Translations under genes and position numbers: made by a program
Notes under the pieces: generated by a model
Seen by the model: only the letters and a program-made list of their open reading frames with translations
What the model was told of the DNA's origin: nothing
Databases searched by the model: none
In this document: positions 35,281 through 43,728 of the stretch, piece by piece
Layout: each line of letters opens with the position of its first letter
Numbering within the stretch: position 1 is the first letter of the stretch
Assembly: GCA_050010595.1 (NCBI GenBank)
Contig: JBEKKS010000001.1
Location: 324,301 to 388,300 of the forward strand
Length of the DNA stretch: 64,000 nucleotides
From: Palsa-513 sp050010595
GTDB lineage: Bacteria > Actinomycetota > Thermoleophilia > Solirubrobacterales > Solirubrobacteraceae
Direction: 5' to 3'

Positions 35281-36614
35281 GTCGCCTCCTCGTTGCGCCT
35301 CTGCGCAGCCAGGCCGCAGACCATTCCGACCAGCAGGAACCCGAGGACCGGCGTACCGCGCACCCAATACACGTCGACGAGGCCGTGCGCAAAGGTTGCA
35401 AGCAGGACGGCCGCGGCCGCGAGCGCCAGCCGCACCTCGCGCAGGCGCCAGAGCACGAGCCACAGTCCAAGGATCATCGCGATGAAGCTCGCGGCGAACA
35501 GGTATCCCCCTTCGGCGGCTTCGAGCAGGATCACGTCGTGCGGATCTGTGACCTGGTCGCCCTGTGCCGCGCTCCCAGCGACGTAGTTTCCGACCCCGAC
35601 ACCGAGCCACGGATGCGCGGCAATCACCTGCTCGGCGCCCTGCGCCAGCTGAAGGCGGATCTCGATTGCGTAGCTGCTTCTCGTCTTCTCGCCGGCGGTG
35701 AAGTTGGTCAGACGCGAGGTGACGTTTGACGGCAGGAACTGGAAGGCGACCAGCGCGATCAGCAGCAACGCGGCGATCCGCGACAGCGCAACCGCGCGGC
35801 CGGAGGTCGTCGAGACCATCAGCACGATGACGACGATGCCGACTCCCAATGAGACGACTGCGCCGCGACTCGCCGTCAGGCCGAGGCCTACCAAGAGCAC
35901 TGGCATGCACCAGATGATCGGGCGCAGCTCGCGGACCACGAGCAGCAAGAGGATCGCGGTAGCGATGAACCCGGCGGTCGGGTTCTTGTCGAGCTGCCCT
36001 GTGAGGCCGTGCGCGTTGAGTACCGGCCAGACCACCGAGAGCACCGCGGCGGAGACGACGTAGCCACGCAGGACCAGCAGGTGCTTGCCGCGCAAGGCGA
36101 GGTAAGCGCCCACGAAAACCGGCAGGGCGAACAGCTCGAGGCGCTGCATGCTCTTCAGCGCCGATGTGAAGCCAAGGTGGAACACGAGCAGGGCGGCCAG
36201 CGCCCAGGCGTACTGGAGCAGCGGCAGACGAGCGGGTCGGATGCTCGCGAGCGCCCAAACCCTGCGTCCGAGGAGTGCTTCCGCGATGGCACGTAGCCCG
36301 ATCAGCACGAGCAGGACGTCGCTCGCCGCTATGTGCAGCCCGAGGTGCCCACCGGTGATGTCCTGGTCCCAGGGCAGGGCCAGCCCAAGCAGCACAGCCG
36401 AGGTGGCCGTCGAGACGAACACCACAAGCACCACGAGGGCGCCGACCGCGGCGATCACGAGCAGCAGCCGTGGAACCGGGGCGTAGCCCACGCCGATCGC
36501 AACCGCGCCGCCGAGCACGATCGCGAGGGTCACGCCACGGATCAGCGCGCGAATGTCCCGACCGCCGCGTGGACGCATCGCGGTGTCGCCCGTGAAGCTA
36601 AGCGCGGGACTCAT
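35277..36614 (-). CDS. O-antigen ligase/polymerase family membrane protein
   Basis: About 445 residues from ATG 36614 (a TTG four codons earlier is possible). Roughly twelve membrane helices are interrupted by an extracytoplasmic loop containing RSSYAIEIRLQLAQGAEQVIAAHPWLGVGVGNYVAG and DPHDVILLEAAEGGYLFAASF, the Wzy_C/WaaL signature region. It should polymerise or transfer the finished repeat units outside the membrane. It lies just downstream of the Wzz/BY-kinase gene and upstream of the GT2 it overlaps. The protein at 18068 is of the same family but larger, so one may be polymerase and the other ligase. Confidence 0.87.
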   Translation of the reverse strand: MSPALSFTGDTAMRPRGGRDIRALIRGVTLAIVLGGAVAIGVGYAPVPRLLLVIAAVGALVVLVVFVSTATSAVLLGLALPWDQDITGGHLGLHIAASDVLLVLIGLRAIAEALLGRRVWALASIRPARLPLLQYAWALAALLVFHLGFTSALKSMQRLELFALPVFVGAYLALRGKHLLVLRGYVVSAAVLSVVWPVLNAHGLTGQLDKNPTAGFIATAILLLLVVRELRPIIWCMPVLLVGLGLTASRGAVVSLGVGIVVIVLMVSTTSGRAVALSRIAALLLIALVAFQFLPSNVTSRLTNFTAGEKTRSSYAIEIRLQLAQGAEQVIAAHPWLGVGVGNYVAGSAAQGDQVTDPHDVILLEAAEGGYLFAASFIAMILGLWLVLWRLREVRLALAAAAVLLATFAHGLVDVYWVRGTPVLGFLLVGMVCGLAAQRRNEEAT

Positions 36615-36651
36615 GCGGCGCCCCAATCTTTGGGTTTGCCCGCAGGGGGCG

Positions 36652-38343
36652 CTAGCCCCGGGTCGCTTGCTTGGGTTCCGCCGTGCCGCCCCGGTAACCG
36701 TAGCCGCCGTAGCGGCTCGAGTACATCCCGCCGTATCCGCTGTCGAGGAACGAGTCGCGCATGTCGTTGGCGAGCACGCCCAGGATCTTTGCGTCGCGGA
36801 CGCGCCCGACGGTGTCGTTCAGTCGCGCTGCCGCATCGCGCGTCGTCACGCCCAGGCGCGCCACGATCACCACGCCATCCACTTGGCTCATCAGCGGGAT
36901 CGTGTCGGTCACGGCGAGCAGCGGTGCGCTGTCGATGATCACGATGTCGTACTGGTCGCGCGCGGACGCGAGGAGCGTCTCCATCGCCCGTGAGCCGAAC
37001 AGCGTCAGCGAGCTGTCCGACAGGTCGCCGTGGGTCAGCACGTCAAGCGAGCCACCCGTCCCGACGATCGGGGCGTTGAACGTCGGCCGCGTGGCGACGT
37101 CGCCGTTCGAGCCGTTGGCCTGCGGCTCGTGCGTGCGCTCGAATACCCGTACGACCGCGTGGCCCGGCGAGGTGCTGCCGGCGAGAACGTGAGTCAGCCC
37201 GACCTCGGAGTCGATCCCGAACATCCGCGGCACGCTCGGGCGCCGCAGGTCGGCGTCGATCAAGAGCACGCGCTCGCCGCCCTCGGCGCAGACGAGCGCG
37301 AGGTTGCGAGCAGCTGTTGACTTGCCCTCCCCTGGCATCGCGCTCGTGATCAGCAGGCTGCGCACGCCACGCTTGCCACCCGAGAGGTTGAGGCTGATGC
37401 GCAGCGCGCGCAGAGCCTCGATCAGCGTCACCGGTACCACCGCTTGACCGTCAACGAGCGGCGCCGCGTTCGCGACGTGTGGCAGCACGCCGAGCACCTC
37501 GCGGCGGTAGCCGGTTTGGATCGCGTTCACGCGCATCATCCGACGGTCGAACAAACTGAGGCCGAAGGCGACCGCGAGTCCGAGGAGCAAGCCGAGCGCC
37601 GCGCCGATCGCCCCGTCAACCAATGGCGAGCGAGGCTTCGGCCGCGGCACCAGCGAGGCGCTCGCCGCGGTTGCCGGCGAGACCTGGCTCGCCTCTGCCT
37701 GCGGGTTGCCTGCCTGAGCCTGAAGGGTCACGACATCGGCTCGCAGCTGGTTGCGTGTCGCCGAGTTGCCGCTCGTGTTCGGCAGCACGTCCAGCTGCTG
37801 CGTGTACTCCTGCGCGTCGGCGGCGGCGGCCTGCTTGTAAGCGGCTGCCCGCGAGGCGAGGTAAACGTCCACGTAGGTGTTGGCGAGCTTGGCCGCTAGC
37901 GCCGGCGAGGAGCTCGTCGTGGTGACGTCGAGGATGCTCGTGCCGACAAAGCTGGCCTGATTCTTGGAGCTTGGGCCGGCACTCACGCTGCCGGCGCTGC
38001 CGACCGTCATGTGTAGTCGCCGGTAGACGGCATCGGTGATGGACTGGCCGAGGAACAGCTGCGCCTGGTCACCCATCTGCTGCTGTGTCGGGGGCTGCGC
38101 GGCCGGGACGGAGATGCCGACCATCGACGTCGGGTCGGCCACGTCAAAGTAGATCTCGCTCGTCACCGTGTACTGGTTCGGCCCGGGTGTCGCCCGATGG
38201 AGCTTGCCGATCGCCGCCGCACCGCCGGCCGCGATCACGATGATCGCGAGCACCAGCCACTTACGCTGCCAGATCGGGCGCAGGTACTCACGCAGGTCGA
38301 CCGCCTCGTCGCGCGCCTGGGATCCAGGTGAAGGTGTGCTCAT
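36652..38343 (-). CDS. Wzz-type chain-length regulator fused to tyrosine autokinase (BY-kinase)
   Basis: A 563-residue protein with two membrane helices (about 29-46 and 242-264) flanking an extracytoplasmic Wzz domain, then a cytoplasmic BY-kinase. The kinase has Walker A SAMPGEGKST (334-343), Walker A' LLIDADLRRPS and Walker B IVIIDSAPLL. The C-terminal tail is Tyr/Gly rich (GYGGMYSSRYGGYGYRGG) and is the expected autophosphorylation cluster. It controls chain length and export of the polysaccharide, opposed by the PHP phosphatase at 8121. It is the first gene of the minus-strand polysaccharide operon. Confidence 0.95.
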   Translation of the reverse strand: MSTPSPGSQARDEAVDLREYLRPIWQRKWLVLAIIVIAAGGAAAIGKLHRATPGPNQYTVTSEIYFDVADPTSMVGISVPAAQPPTQQQMGDQAQLFLGQSITDAVYRRLHMTVGSAGSVSAGPSSKNQASFVGTSILDVTTTSSSPALAAKLANTYVDVYLASRAAAYKQAAAADAQEYTQQLDVLPNTSGNSATRNQLRADVVTLQAQAGNPQAEASQVSPATAASASLVPRPKPRSPLVDGAIGAALGLLLGLAVAFGLSLFDRRMMRVNAIQTGYRREVLGVLPHVANAAPLVDGQAVVPVTLIEALRALRISLNLSGGKRGVRSLLITSAMPGEGKSTAARNLALVCAEGGERVLLIDADLRRPSVPRMFGIDSEVGLTHVLAGSTSPGHAVVRVFERTHEPQANGSNGDVATRPTFNAPIVGTGGSLDVLTHGDLSDSSLTLFGSRAMETLLASARDQYDIVIIDSAPLLAVTDTIPLMSQVDGVVIVARLGVTTRDAAARLNDTVGRVRDAKILGVLANDMRDSFLDSGYGGMYSSRYGGYGYRGGTAEPKQATRG

Positions 38344-38479
38344 CGTTGCGGCCCGGTCCTCTGCATTCCGCGGCTAGCCAAGTCTACGCCGCGTCTCGCA
38401 CGGTAACGCACGATCCCGCCCACCGTTGGGGCAGGAACTGCACCGCCCGCACGGCGCCTAGACGGAGGTTTGAGTTGTG

Positions 38480-40930
38480 TCACGCGTGTGCCCGCAGATG
38501 CTCGTCGATGACCGCGACTAGCCGGCGACGGAATGTCTCGCGTGAGAAGCGCTCGGCGTAGGTTGCGATCACCTCTGGCGGCGTGTCGATCGCCTCGCAC
38601 GCCTCGATCGCAGCCACGATGCTGTCCTCAGTCTGCTGCTCGAAAAGGATCCCTGTGATGCCCTCTGTGACGGTCTCGAGCGCGCCCCCGCGCGCGTAGG
38701 CGATGACCGGCTTGCCGGCTGCCTGGGCCTCGACGGCCACTATGCCGAAGTCCTCCTCGCCCGCGACGCATACCGCGCGACAGTTCTCCAGCAGGTCCGC
38801 AACCGCCGCCTCAGAGACCGAGCGGTGGAAGGTCACACTCTCGCCGGCAATGCCACGTAGCGCGTCCAGCATCGGCCCGTCGCCGACAATGTCGAGTCCG
38901 AGCCCGAGACGCTCGGCGGCGCGGATCACCAGATCAACGCGCTTGTAAGGCAGCAGTCGCGCGATCGCCAGCAGGCGCTCGCCGCGCGGCAGCGGCGTGA
39001 AACGCTCGACGTCGACCGGGGGGTAGATGACCTCGGACTCGAGGCCGTAGGCCTGGGCGATCCGCGAGCGCACCTCACTGCTGATCGCGATGTAGAGATC
39101 AGCGCGCCGCGCTGCGCGCCGGTCAACCCGACGCATCGCGCCCGAGACCGGCACGATCAGCTTCTCGCGCCAGGAGAAGTGCTCACCGGCAACCATGTAG
39201 TCATCGCGGTAGAGCCAGCGCGCCGGCGTGTAGCAGTAGACGACATGGAGCGCGCGCGCGGTCGTCTGAACCATGTGAGCCCAGCCGCTCGAGCTCGAGA
39301 TCACGACATCGGCGTCGATCGGGCCGAGCGCACGGAATGCACCCGGATAGAGCGGGAACAGGCTACGGAACCTGGCGTCAACCGGTAGGTGGTCGAGCGG
39401 CGAGGTGTAGATCTCGTGCCCGCCGAACTCGCGAAACGTCGACTCCGGCCTGTAGAGCGAGGTGTAGATCGGTGCCGCCGGCCAAATGTCCGCGAGTTCG
39501 AGCACTACCTTCTCGGCGCCACCGCGCTGGTTCAGGTAGTCGTGGACGATCGCCACCTCCCCGAGTGTCGTCGGGTCGATGGCCAGATCCGCGGGCGGCG
39601 GCACCAGGCGCAGCTCTGGCCGCACGGTCGCCTTCGGCTTTGCTTGTGGCGGCCAGCGCTTGAGCTCTGTGAATACGCCCGGCTCTTGCGGCTCGCCGTC
39701 GAGCCACGCGTGTGCGCCGAACTTCGACGTTCCGCCGCGCACGCCGATGATCACGTCGCGCCCGTTCCCGTGGCTCGACTCCCAGTGCTGGAGCACGAGT
39801 GAGCGTTGGAGGCACGAAGCGTGCACACCGTCCAGCGCGCGGCGCACGCCGTTGACCGCGCCCGGCAGGTCGGCTGGCGGGTCGCTCAGAGCCACGGCCT
39901 GCAAACCGCCGCGGCGCAGCTGCCGCCGGCAGCGCCACCAGGCGCGCAGCCCCCAGCGCGCGCCGGCGAGGAACGCGGGGACCCTCGCACGGCGCTCACG
40001 GGGCAGCGCCGCGGCAACCCAGGCCGCGAGGCCGCGCGGCGCGTGCCAGAGGAGCCAGAGCGGCCGCCAGAGATATGCGAGCGCTAGGCCCGCGGGGCCA
40101 CTCCTGGCGAGTCCCTTCCACTGGCGCATGAAGCTGGGTGACGGAAAGAACCGGCTCGCGAGCAGTGCGATCCGCCCGCGCCAGCCCCTGGTCGCGAGCA
40201 GGCGCTCGATCCCACTCGAAGTCGGCGGTGGTGTGCGCGCCTGCAGGCGGACGAGCCGCGTCGCATCATCGGCGAGCCCAAGCGCGTCCGCGAACTCGGG
40301 TCCCCCATCAACGAGCTTCAGCCCCTCGCGCATCACGCCTGCGGCGCCGAGCTCGCCCGCAATCGCCGCCGCGGCCTCCCATGAGGGGCGTCCGACACGT
40401 GCGACGGCGCGTGCGAGGTCGGCAACCGGCTTTGGGGGCTCGGGGCCGTGGTGAGCGGCGTGCGCTGCCAGCAGCACGAGATGGGCGCCCTCCGACGGGG
40501 TCTCGATCTGCACGCCGGCGAGTGTCAGCCTGCCGCATTCGCGCGTCAGCACTCGCCAGGTTCGTGGCGGATCGGCATCGATGAGCGAGAGGCTGTGGTG
40601 CAGATCGACAACGACATTCCCGTCACGCATGCGCATCCAGTGACTCTCGTTTGGATGCTGTTCGTCGGCGCGCATGTTCGCGCTCGTGTCAACGAACTCG
40701 AGCTCCCGGAGGATCGCGCCAGCGGCGGCGTAATCGCCAGGCGCTACCAGTAGATCCACGTCGCCGTAGCCGCGCTCGAGCGGATCGTCGTAGAGCCAAC
40801 GGGCGACGGCCGGCCCGCGCATCAGCAACGTCCGGATCCCGGCGCCGTGAAGCGCGTCAGCAACCTCGGCTAACGTCGCGTCCTGGGCTAGCCCGACCGC
40901 TGTCTGAGCAAGTGCGTCTGTGGTTAGCAT
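38480..40930 (-). CDS. Three-domain fusion: nucleotidyltransferase - lasso B2 protease - GT4 glycosyltransferase
   Basis: An 816-residue open frame without interruption. Residues 1-250 are a nucleotidyltransferase of the NTP_transf_5 type (RGYGDVDLLV at 53-62, VVVDLHHSL at 107-115). Residues about 280-415 match lasso-peptide B2 leader proteases: Cys373 in ASCLQRSLVLQ, His407 in FGAHAWLD and Asp411, the Cys-His-Asp triad. Residues 458-816 are a GT4 enzyme (EVAIVHDYLNQRGGAEKVVLELA, EX7E as EDFGIVAVE). B2 would cut the precursor at 43729 after the B1 protein at 42230 presents the leader. No internal start with a well-placed ribosome-binding site lies ahead of the GT4 part, so I favour a true fusion; a GTG at residue 459 is the only alternative. 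Confidence 0.85.
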   Translation of the reverse strand: MLTTDALAQTAVGLAQDATLAEVADALHGAGIRTLLMRGPAVARWLYDDPLERGYGDVDLLVAPGDYAAAGAILRELEFVDTSANMRADEQHPNESHWMRMRDGNVVVDLHHSLSLIDADPPRTWRVLTRECGRLTLAGVQIETPSEGAHLVLLAAHAAHHGPEPPKPVADLARAVARVGRPSWEAAAAIAGELGAAGVMREGLKLVDGGPEFADALGLADDATRLVRLQARTPPPTSSGIERLLATRGWRGRIALLASRFFPSPSFMRQWKGLARSGPAGLALAYLWRPLWLLWHAPRGLAAWVAAALPRERRARVPAFLAGARWGLRAWWRCRRQLRRGGLQAVALSDPPADLPGAVNGVRRALDGVHASCLQRSLVLQHWESSHGNGRDVIIGVRGGTSKFGAHAWLDGEPQEPGVFTELKRWPPQAKPKATVRPELRLVPPPADLAIDPTTLGEVAIVHDYLNQRGGAEKVVLELADIWPAAPIYTSLYRPESTFREFGGHEIYTSPLDHLPVDARFRSLFPLYPGAFRALGPIDADVVISSSSGWAHMVQTTARALHVVYCYTPARWLYRDDYMVAGEHFSWREKLIVPVSGAMRRVDRRAARRADLYIAISSEVRSRIAQAYGLESEVIYPPVDVERFTPLPRGERLLAIARLLPYKRVDLVIRAAERLGLGLDIVGDGPMLDALRGIAGESVTFHRSVSEAAVADLLENCRAVCVAGEEDFGIVAVEAQAAGKPVIAYARGGALETVTEGITGILFEQQTEDSIVAAIEACEAIDTPPEVIATYAERFSRETFRRRLVAVIDEHLRAHA

Positions 40931-41084
40931 GCGCTGAGCTAGGAGTCGGCTTCCGCATAGCCCGACTTGAGGCCGCGGACCGGATTGCGCCTCAGCGCGA
41001 GGTAGGCTGCGGTGCCCATGTCGAGCGTCACGAGCGAGCGCTGTTGCTCAGACTCACTGGACTGGAGGCTACCACCCGACTCCG

Positions 41085-42233
41085 ATGAGCCCAGCACCTG
41101 AGACTCTGCTCGTCGTCGCTCACCCGGACGACGAGGCGCTCTGGTTCACCTCTGTACTCACGCGCCACGCGCCGGTCCAGCTGGTGGTCGTCACACACGA
41201 TCGCGATGAGCGAGTAGCACGCCGGCGACGGGCCGAGCTAGAGGGGTCGGCCGCGCTCTACGGCATCGCGGCGGTCACGACGCTCGACCACATCGATGAG
41301 TGGGACCGCCGGCTCGACCTCGAGCAGCTGCATGCGGATCTCGAGCGGTTCGCGTCGGGGCAGCGATACCGGAGCGTCTTCACTCACGGTCCACTGGGCG
41401 AGACGCTCTGGCACCCTCATCATCAGGACGTGTCACTCGCGGTCCACAATCTCTTCGACGAGGTGTGGTCCACGAGCTGGAACCAGGCTCCAGACAGCGT
41501 CGTGGCGCTGAGCCCGGAAGAGCTCACGCGTAAGCGCGAGGCGATCGGCTCGATCTACTGGCGGGAGTACCTGCGCCTGCGCCGCAACTACGAGATCTCA
41601 GCGGTCGAGAGCTTCGCTCGCCTCGACCGCGCGACCGTGCAGGAGCTGTATGCGCGGGCTTCCGAGGCAAGCTGGTCTCCGGCTGAGGCCGGAAGGGGAC
41701 GGCGCCTCGCCCGGCGAGCCCTGCAAGCCGGCGCGTTCGAAACGGAGCGCGACGAGCGGGTGCACGAGCTGCTGCGCGAGGCTGAAGCTCCGACCCCAGT
41801 GCGGCTCTGTGACCTCGAGCTCGACGCCGATTTCACCTCGGAGGAGCGCGCGCACGCAAGCACTGCCGGGTTCGAGCTGCTCGCGCCCGCAGAGCTGAGG
41901 AACGAACGCGGCACGCTGGTTCTCACGGGGGTCAGCGGGCGAACGAACCTTGGCGCCGTGTTTCGCGAATTGCGCGCAACGACGGTGCTGACCGACGTCG
42001 ATCCGACACACGGCGCGGCGCTGGGCGCGGCCGCGCGCGCAGTCGGGTACGCATCCGGCACACACGTCGTCGTGGCGCCACGTTTCGCGCGGCTTGTGGG
42101 TGACAGCGCGGTCATCTACGAGCCGGGCGCCGAGCTCACGCTCTGGCGCCGCCGCCGCCGGCGGCCGTCCGGGCTGATCGCGGCCCGGCGCGCGCGGGCC
42201 GGGGCCGCGAAGATCCTGCGCAGGCTGCGCTAG
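41085..42233 (+). CDS. PIG-L/LmbE-family deacetylase with C-terminal extension
   Basis: A 382-residue protein. The N-terminal PIG-L domain has the zinc motif AHPDDE near residue 12 and the second ligand region THGPLGETLWHPHHQDVSLAV. Family members are Zn2+ N-deacetylases acting on GlcNAc-type sugars or on specialised metabolites. Beyond about residue 210 there is an unrecognised segment of 170 residues (VRLCDLELDADFTSEERAHAST, then TVLTDVDPTHGAALGAAARAVGYASG) ending in a strongly basic tail. It sits on the plus strand between the B2 fusion and the B1 gene, so it could act on a sugar of the polysaccharide or on a glycan attached to the lasso peptide. It overlaps the convergent B1 gene by 4 bases. 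Confidence 0.82.
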   Translation: MSPAPETLLVVAHPDDEALWFTSVLTRHAPVQLVVVTHDRDERVARRRRAELEGSAALYGIAAVTTLDHIDEWDRRLDLEQLHADLERFASGQRYRSVFTHGPLGETLWHPHHQDVSLAVHNLFDEVWSTSWNQAPDSVVALSPEELTRKREAIGSIYWREYLRLRRNYEISAVESFARLDRATVQELYARASEASWSPAEAGRGRRLARRALQAGAFETERDERVHELLREAEAPTPVRLCDLELDADFTSEERAHASTAGFELLAPAELRNERGTLVLTGVSGRTNLGAVFRELRATTVLTDVDPTHGAALGAAARAVGYASGTHVVVAPRFARLVGDSAVIYEPGAELTLWRRRRRRPSGLIAARRARAGAAKILRRLR

Positions 42234-42502
42234 GGCGAGGCGAGCAGCCCACGCTGCTCGAGCTCGCTGAGAAACGCCGCAGTGTCCGTCTCTGCGCGGT
42301 CGCGGTCAAGCCCGTAGCTCGACACGAGCAGTTCAACGAGCGCGTTGCGGGTCGTGCCGCGGGCCAGCTCCTCCCACAACCGCCGTCCACTGTCGTTGAC
42401 CGCGAGATAGGCAGACTTCGTCATGTCGAGCGCAACGACCTCACCTTCGACCGCGCGCCACTCCAAGTTCGTGTCGCGCAATCGCAGTATCTGCTCTGTC
42501 AT
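42230..42502 (-). CDS. PqqD-like RiPP recognition element (lasso B1)
   Basis: A 90-residue PqqD-family protein: LRLRDTNLEWRAVEGEVVALDMTKSAYLAVNDSGRRLWEELARGTT, a winged-helix RRE with the typical beta-hairpin (VVALDMTKSAYLAVN) followed by helices and a DTAAFLSELEQRGLL tail. In lasso biosynthesis the stand-alone B1 protein binds the precursor leader (the YxxP...G...T motif) and delivers it to the B2 protease. The precursor is 1.2 kb away on the other strand. Its gene converges on the PIG-L gene and lies 36 bases downstream of a GT4 gene on the same strand. Confidence 0.88.
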   Translation of the reverse strand: MTEQILRLRDTNLEWRAVEGEVVALDMTKSAYLAVNDSGRRLWEELARGTTRNALVELLVSSYGLDRDRAETDTAAFLSELEQRGLLASP

Positions 42503-42538
42503 GACGTTCGCGAGGCTAGCAGCGCGGTCGGTCGCGGA

Positions 42539-43588
42539 TTACCTTTCGTACGCGGAAAGCAGCTCCTGCGCTGTTCTCTGCGAGCTGAAGCTGCGCGCCA
42601 CTTCGAGCTCGCGGCCGCTCGGTCCCTCGAGTGCGCGCAGCAGCGCATGGCGTACGCTGCGGACCGAGAACGGCCGGCAGAACTGTGCACAGTCGCCGAA
42701 GTACTCGCGCTGCGCCGGAGCATCAGTCACGACGACCGGCGTGCCGGCAGCAAGCGCTTCGAGCGTGGCGAGACCGGTCGTCTCAAAGAACGATGGAAGC
42801 GCATGCACGGCCGCCGCCGCATAGACGTGCCGTAGCTCGTCGTGCTCGATGTGCTCCACGCGCAAAAGTCGGCGCGCTGCCCGCTTGACGCTCTCCTCGT
42901 AGTACTCCTGGCGTCGCCCGCCCGCACCGACCAGCACGAGCGGCAGATCGAGCGGTGCCAGCGCGAGCGCGAGCGCGAGTGGGTTCTTGTTGCGTTCCAC
43001 GCGCGCCACCGAGAGCACGAACGGCTCATCGTCAAGACCGAGCAGCTCACGTCCGCGCGCCGGGTCCCCGCTGAACATCGACTCATCGACGCAGTTGCGC
43101 ACAACCGCAATCGCCGGCGCATGCGCGATGTCGCGACGCAGCTGCGCGGCCTCATTCGCGCTGCTCGCAAGCAGCAGATCCGCATCGCACAGAGCACGCG
43201 CCCGCTCGGCAAGCGCGCGCCGCCGGTAGTACCGACGACGCGGCGCGCGCAGCCAGCTCGCGGCGTGCCGCCCCCGCTTGTAAGCCTTGTACGCGTAGCC
43301 GGGCCGGTTCCAGTCGGCGCCGTCGAGCAAGGCGAGCGGAAAGTAGATCGGCGTGACGGCAACCAACGCGTCCGGACGCCCGTGTCGAAGCACCTGACGG
43401 ACGTCACCGAACACGTGCACAACGTCGACGTCTCCGCTGAGCGCTTCTACGCCCGTGCCGGCCCTGGCGTCGACCCCCGCTTCCTGGAGTGCGCGGAGCG
43501 TGGCTCGAAACTGGGTCACGTGGCCGCCGAAGAACGTCCCCGAATCCTCGTGCGGGATCAACAGCACGCGCTTGATTGGACGCCGCAA
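42539..43588 (-). CDS. Glycosyltransferase family 4 inside the lasso cluster
   Basis: About 349 residues from TTG 43588; a GTG at 43648 is in frame but would put the start inside the divergent precursor promoter, and a CATACT -10-like box lies 5 bases ahead of the TTG. The sequence KRVLLIPHEDSGTFFGGHVTQFRATLRAL, PFVLSVARVERNKNPLALALAL, RVEHIEHDELRHVYAAAAVHALPSFFETTGLATLEALAAGTPVVVT is a GT-B transferase with EX7E as ETTGLATLE. It sits directly between the precursor and the B1 gene, so it may glycosylate the peptide rather than the polysaccharide; this is only inference from position. Confidence 0.85.
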   Translation of the reverse strand: MRRPIKRVLLIPHEDSGTFFGGHVTQFRATLRALQEAGVDARAGTGVEALSGDVDVVHVFGDVRQVLRHGRPDALVAVTPIYFPLALLDGADWNRPGYAYKAYKRGRHAASWLRAPRRRYYRRRALAERARALCDADLLLASSANEAAQLRRDIAHAPAIAVVRNCVDESMFSGDPARGRELLGLDDEPFVLSVARVERNKNPLALALALAPLDLPLVLVGAGGRRQEYYEESVKRAARRLLRVEHIEHDELRHVYAAAAVHALPSFFETTGLATLEALAAGTPVVVTDAPAQREYFGDCAQFCRPFSVRSVRHALLRALEGPSGRELEVARSFSSQRTAQELLSAYER

Positions 43589-43648
43589 GGCAGAGTATGA
43601 TCGCGAATGGGCGGCGATTTCAGGTCTCGGGGGTAAGAAAATGCCCAC

Positions 43649-43676
43649 TGGGCACCGCTAAATCGGCTGCTATAGT
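43649..43676 (+). promoter_or_regulatory. Candidate promoter of the lasso precursor gene
   Basis: TATAGT (43671-43676) is a good -10 box in an otherwise GC-rich region, with TGGGCA (43649-43654) 16 bases upstream as a weak -35. It would give a leader of about 45 bases before the precursor ATG at 43729. Confidence 0.55.
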
Positions 43677-43728
43677 GCTGCTTCGCAACGACGGTAGGAC
43701 GCCGACACAAGCGGAAGGAAAGAGCAGG

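Noticed and set aside
34438..36258. 606-codon frame reading through the ligase gene into the GT2 gene
   Set aside because: Only the last 280 codons are protein-like; GTG 35280 has GGAGG upstream, and the preceding part is antisense-like Arg-rich sequence over the ligase gene.
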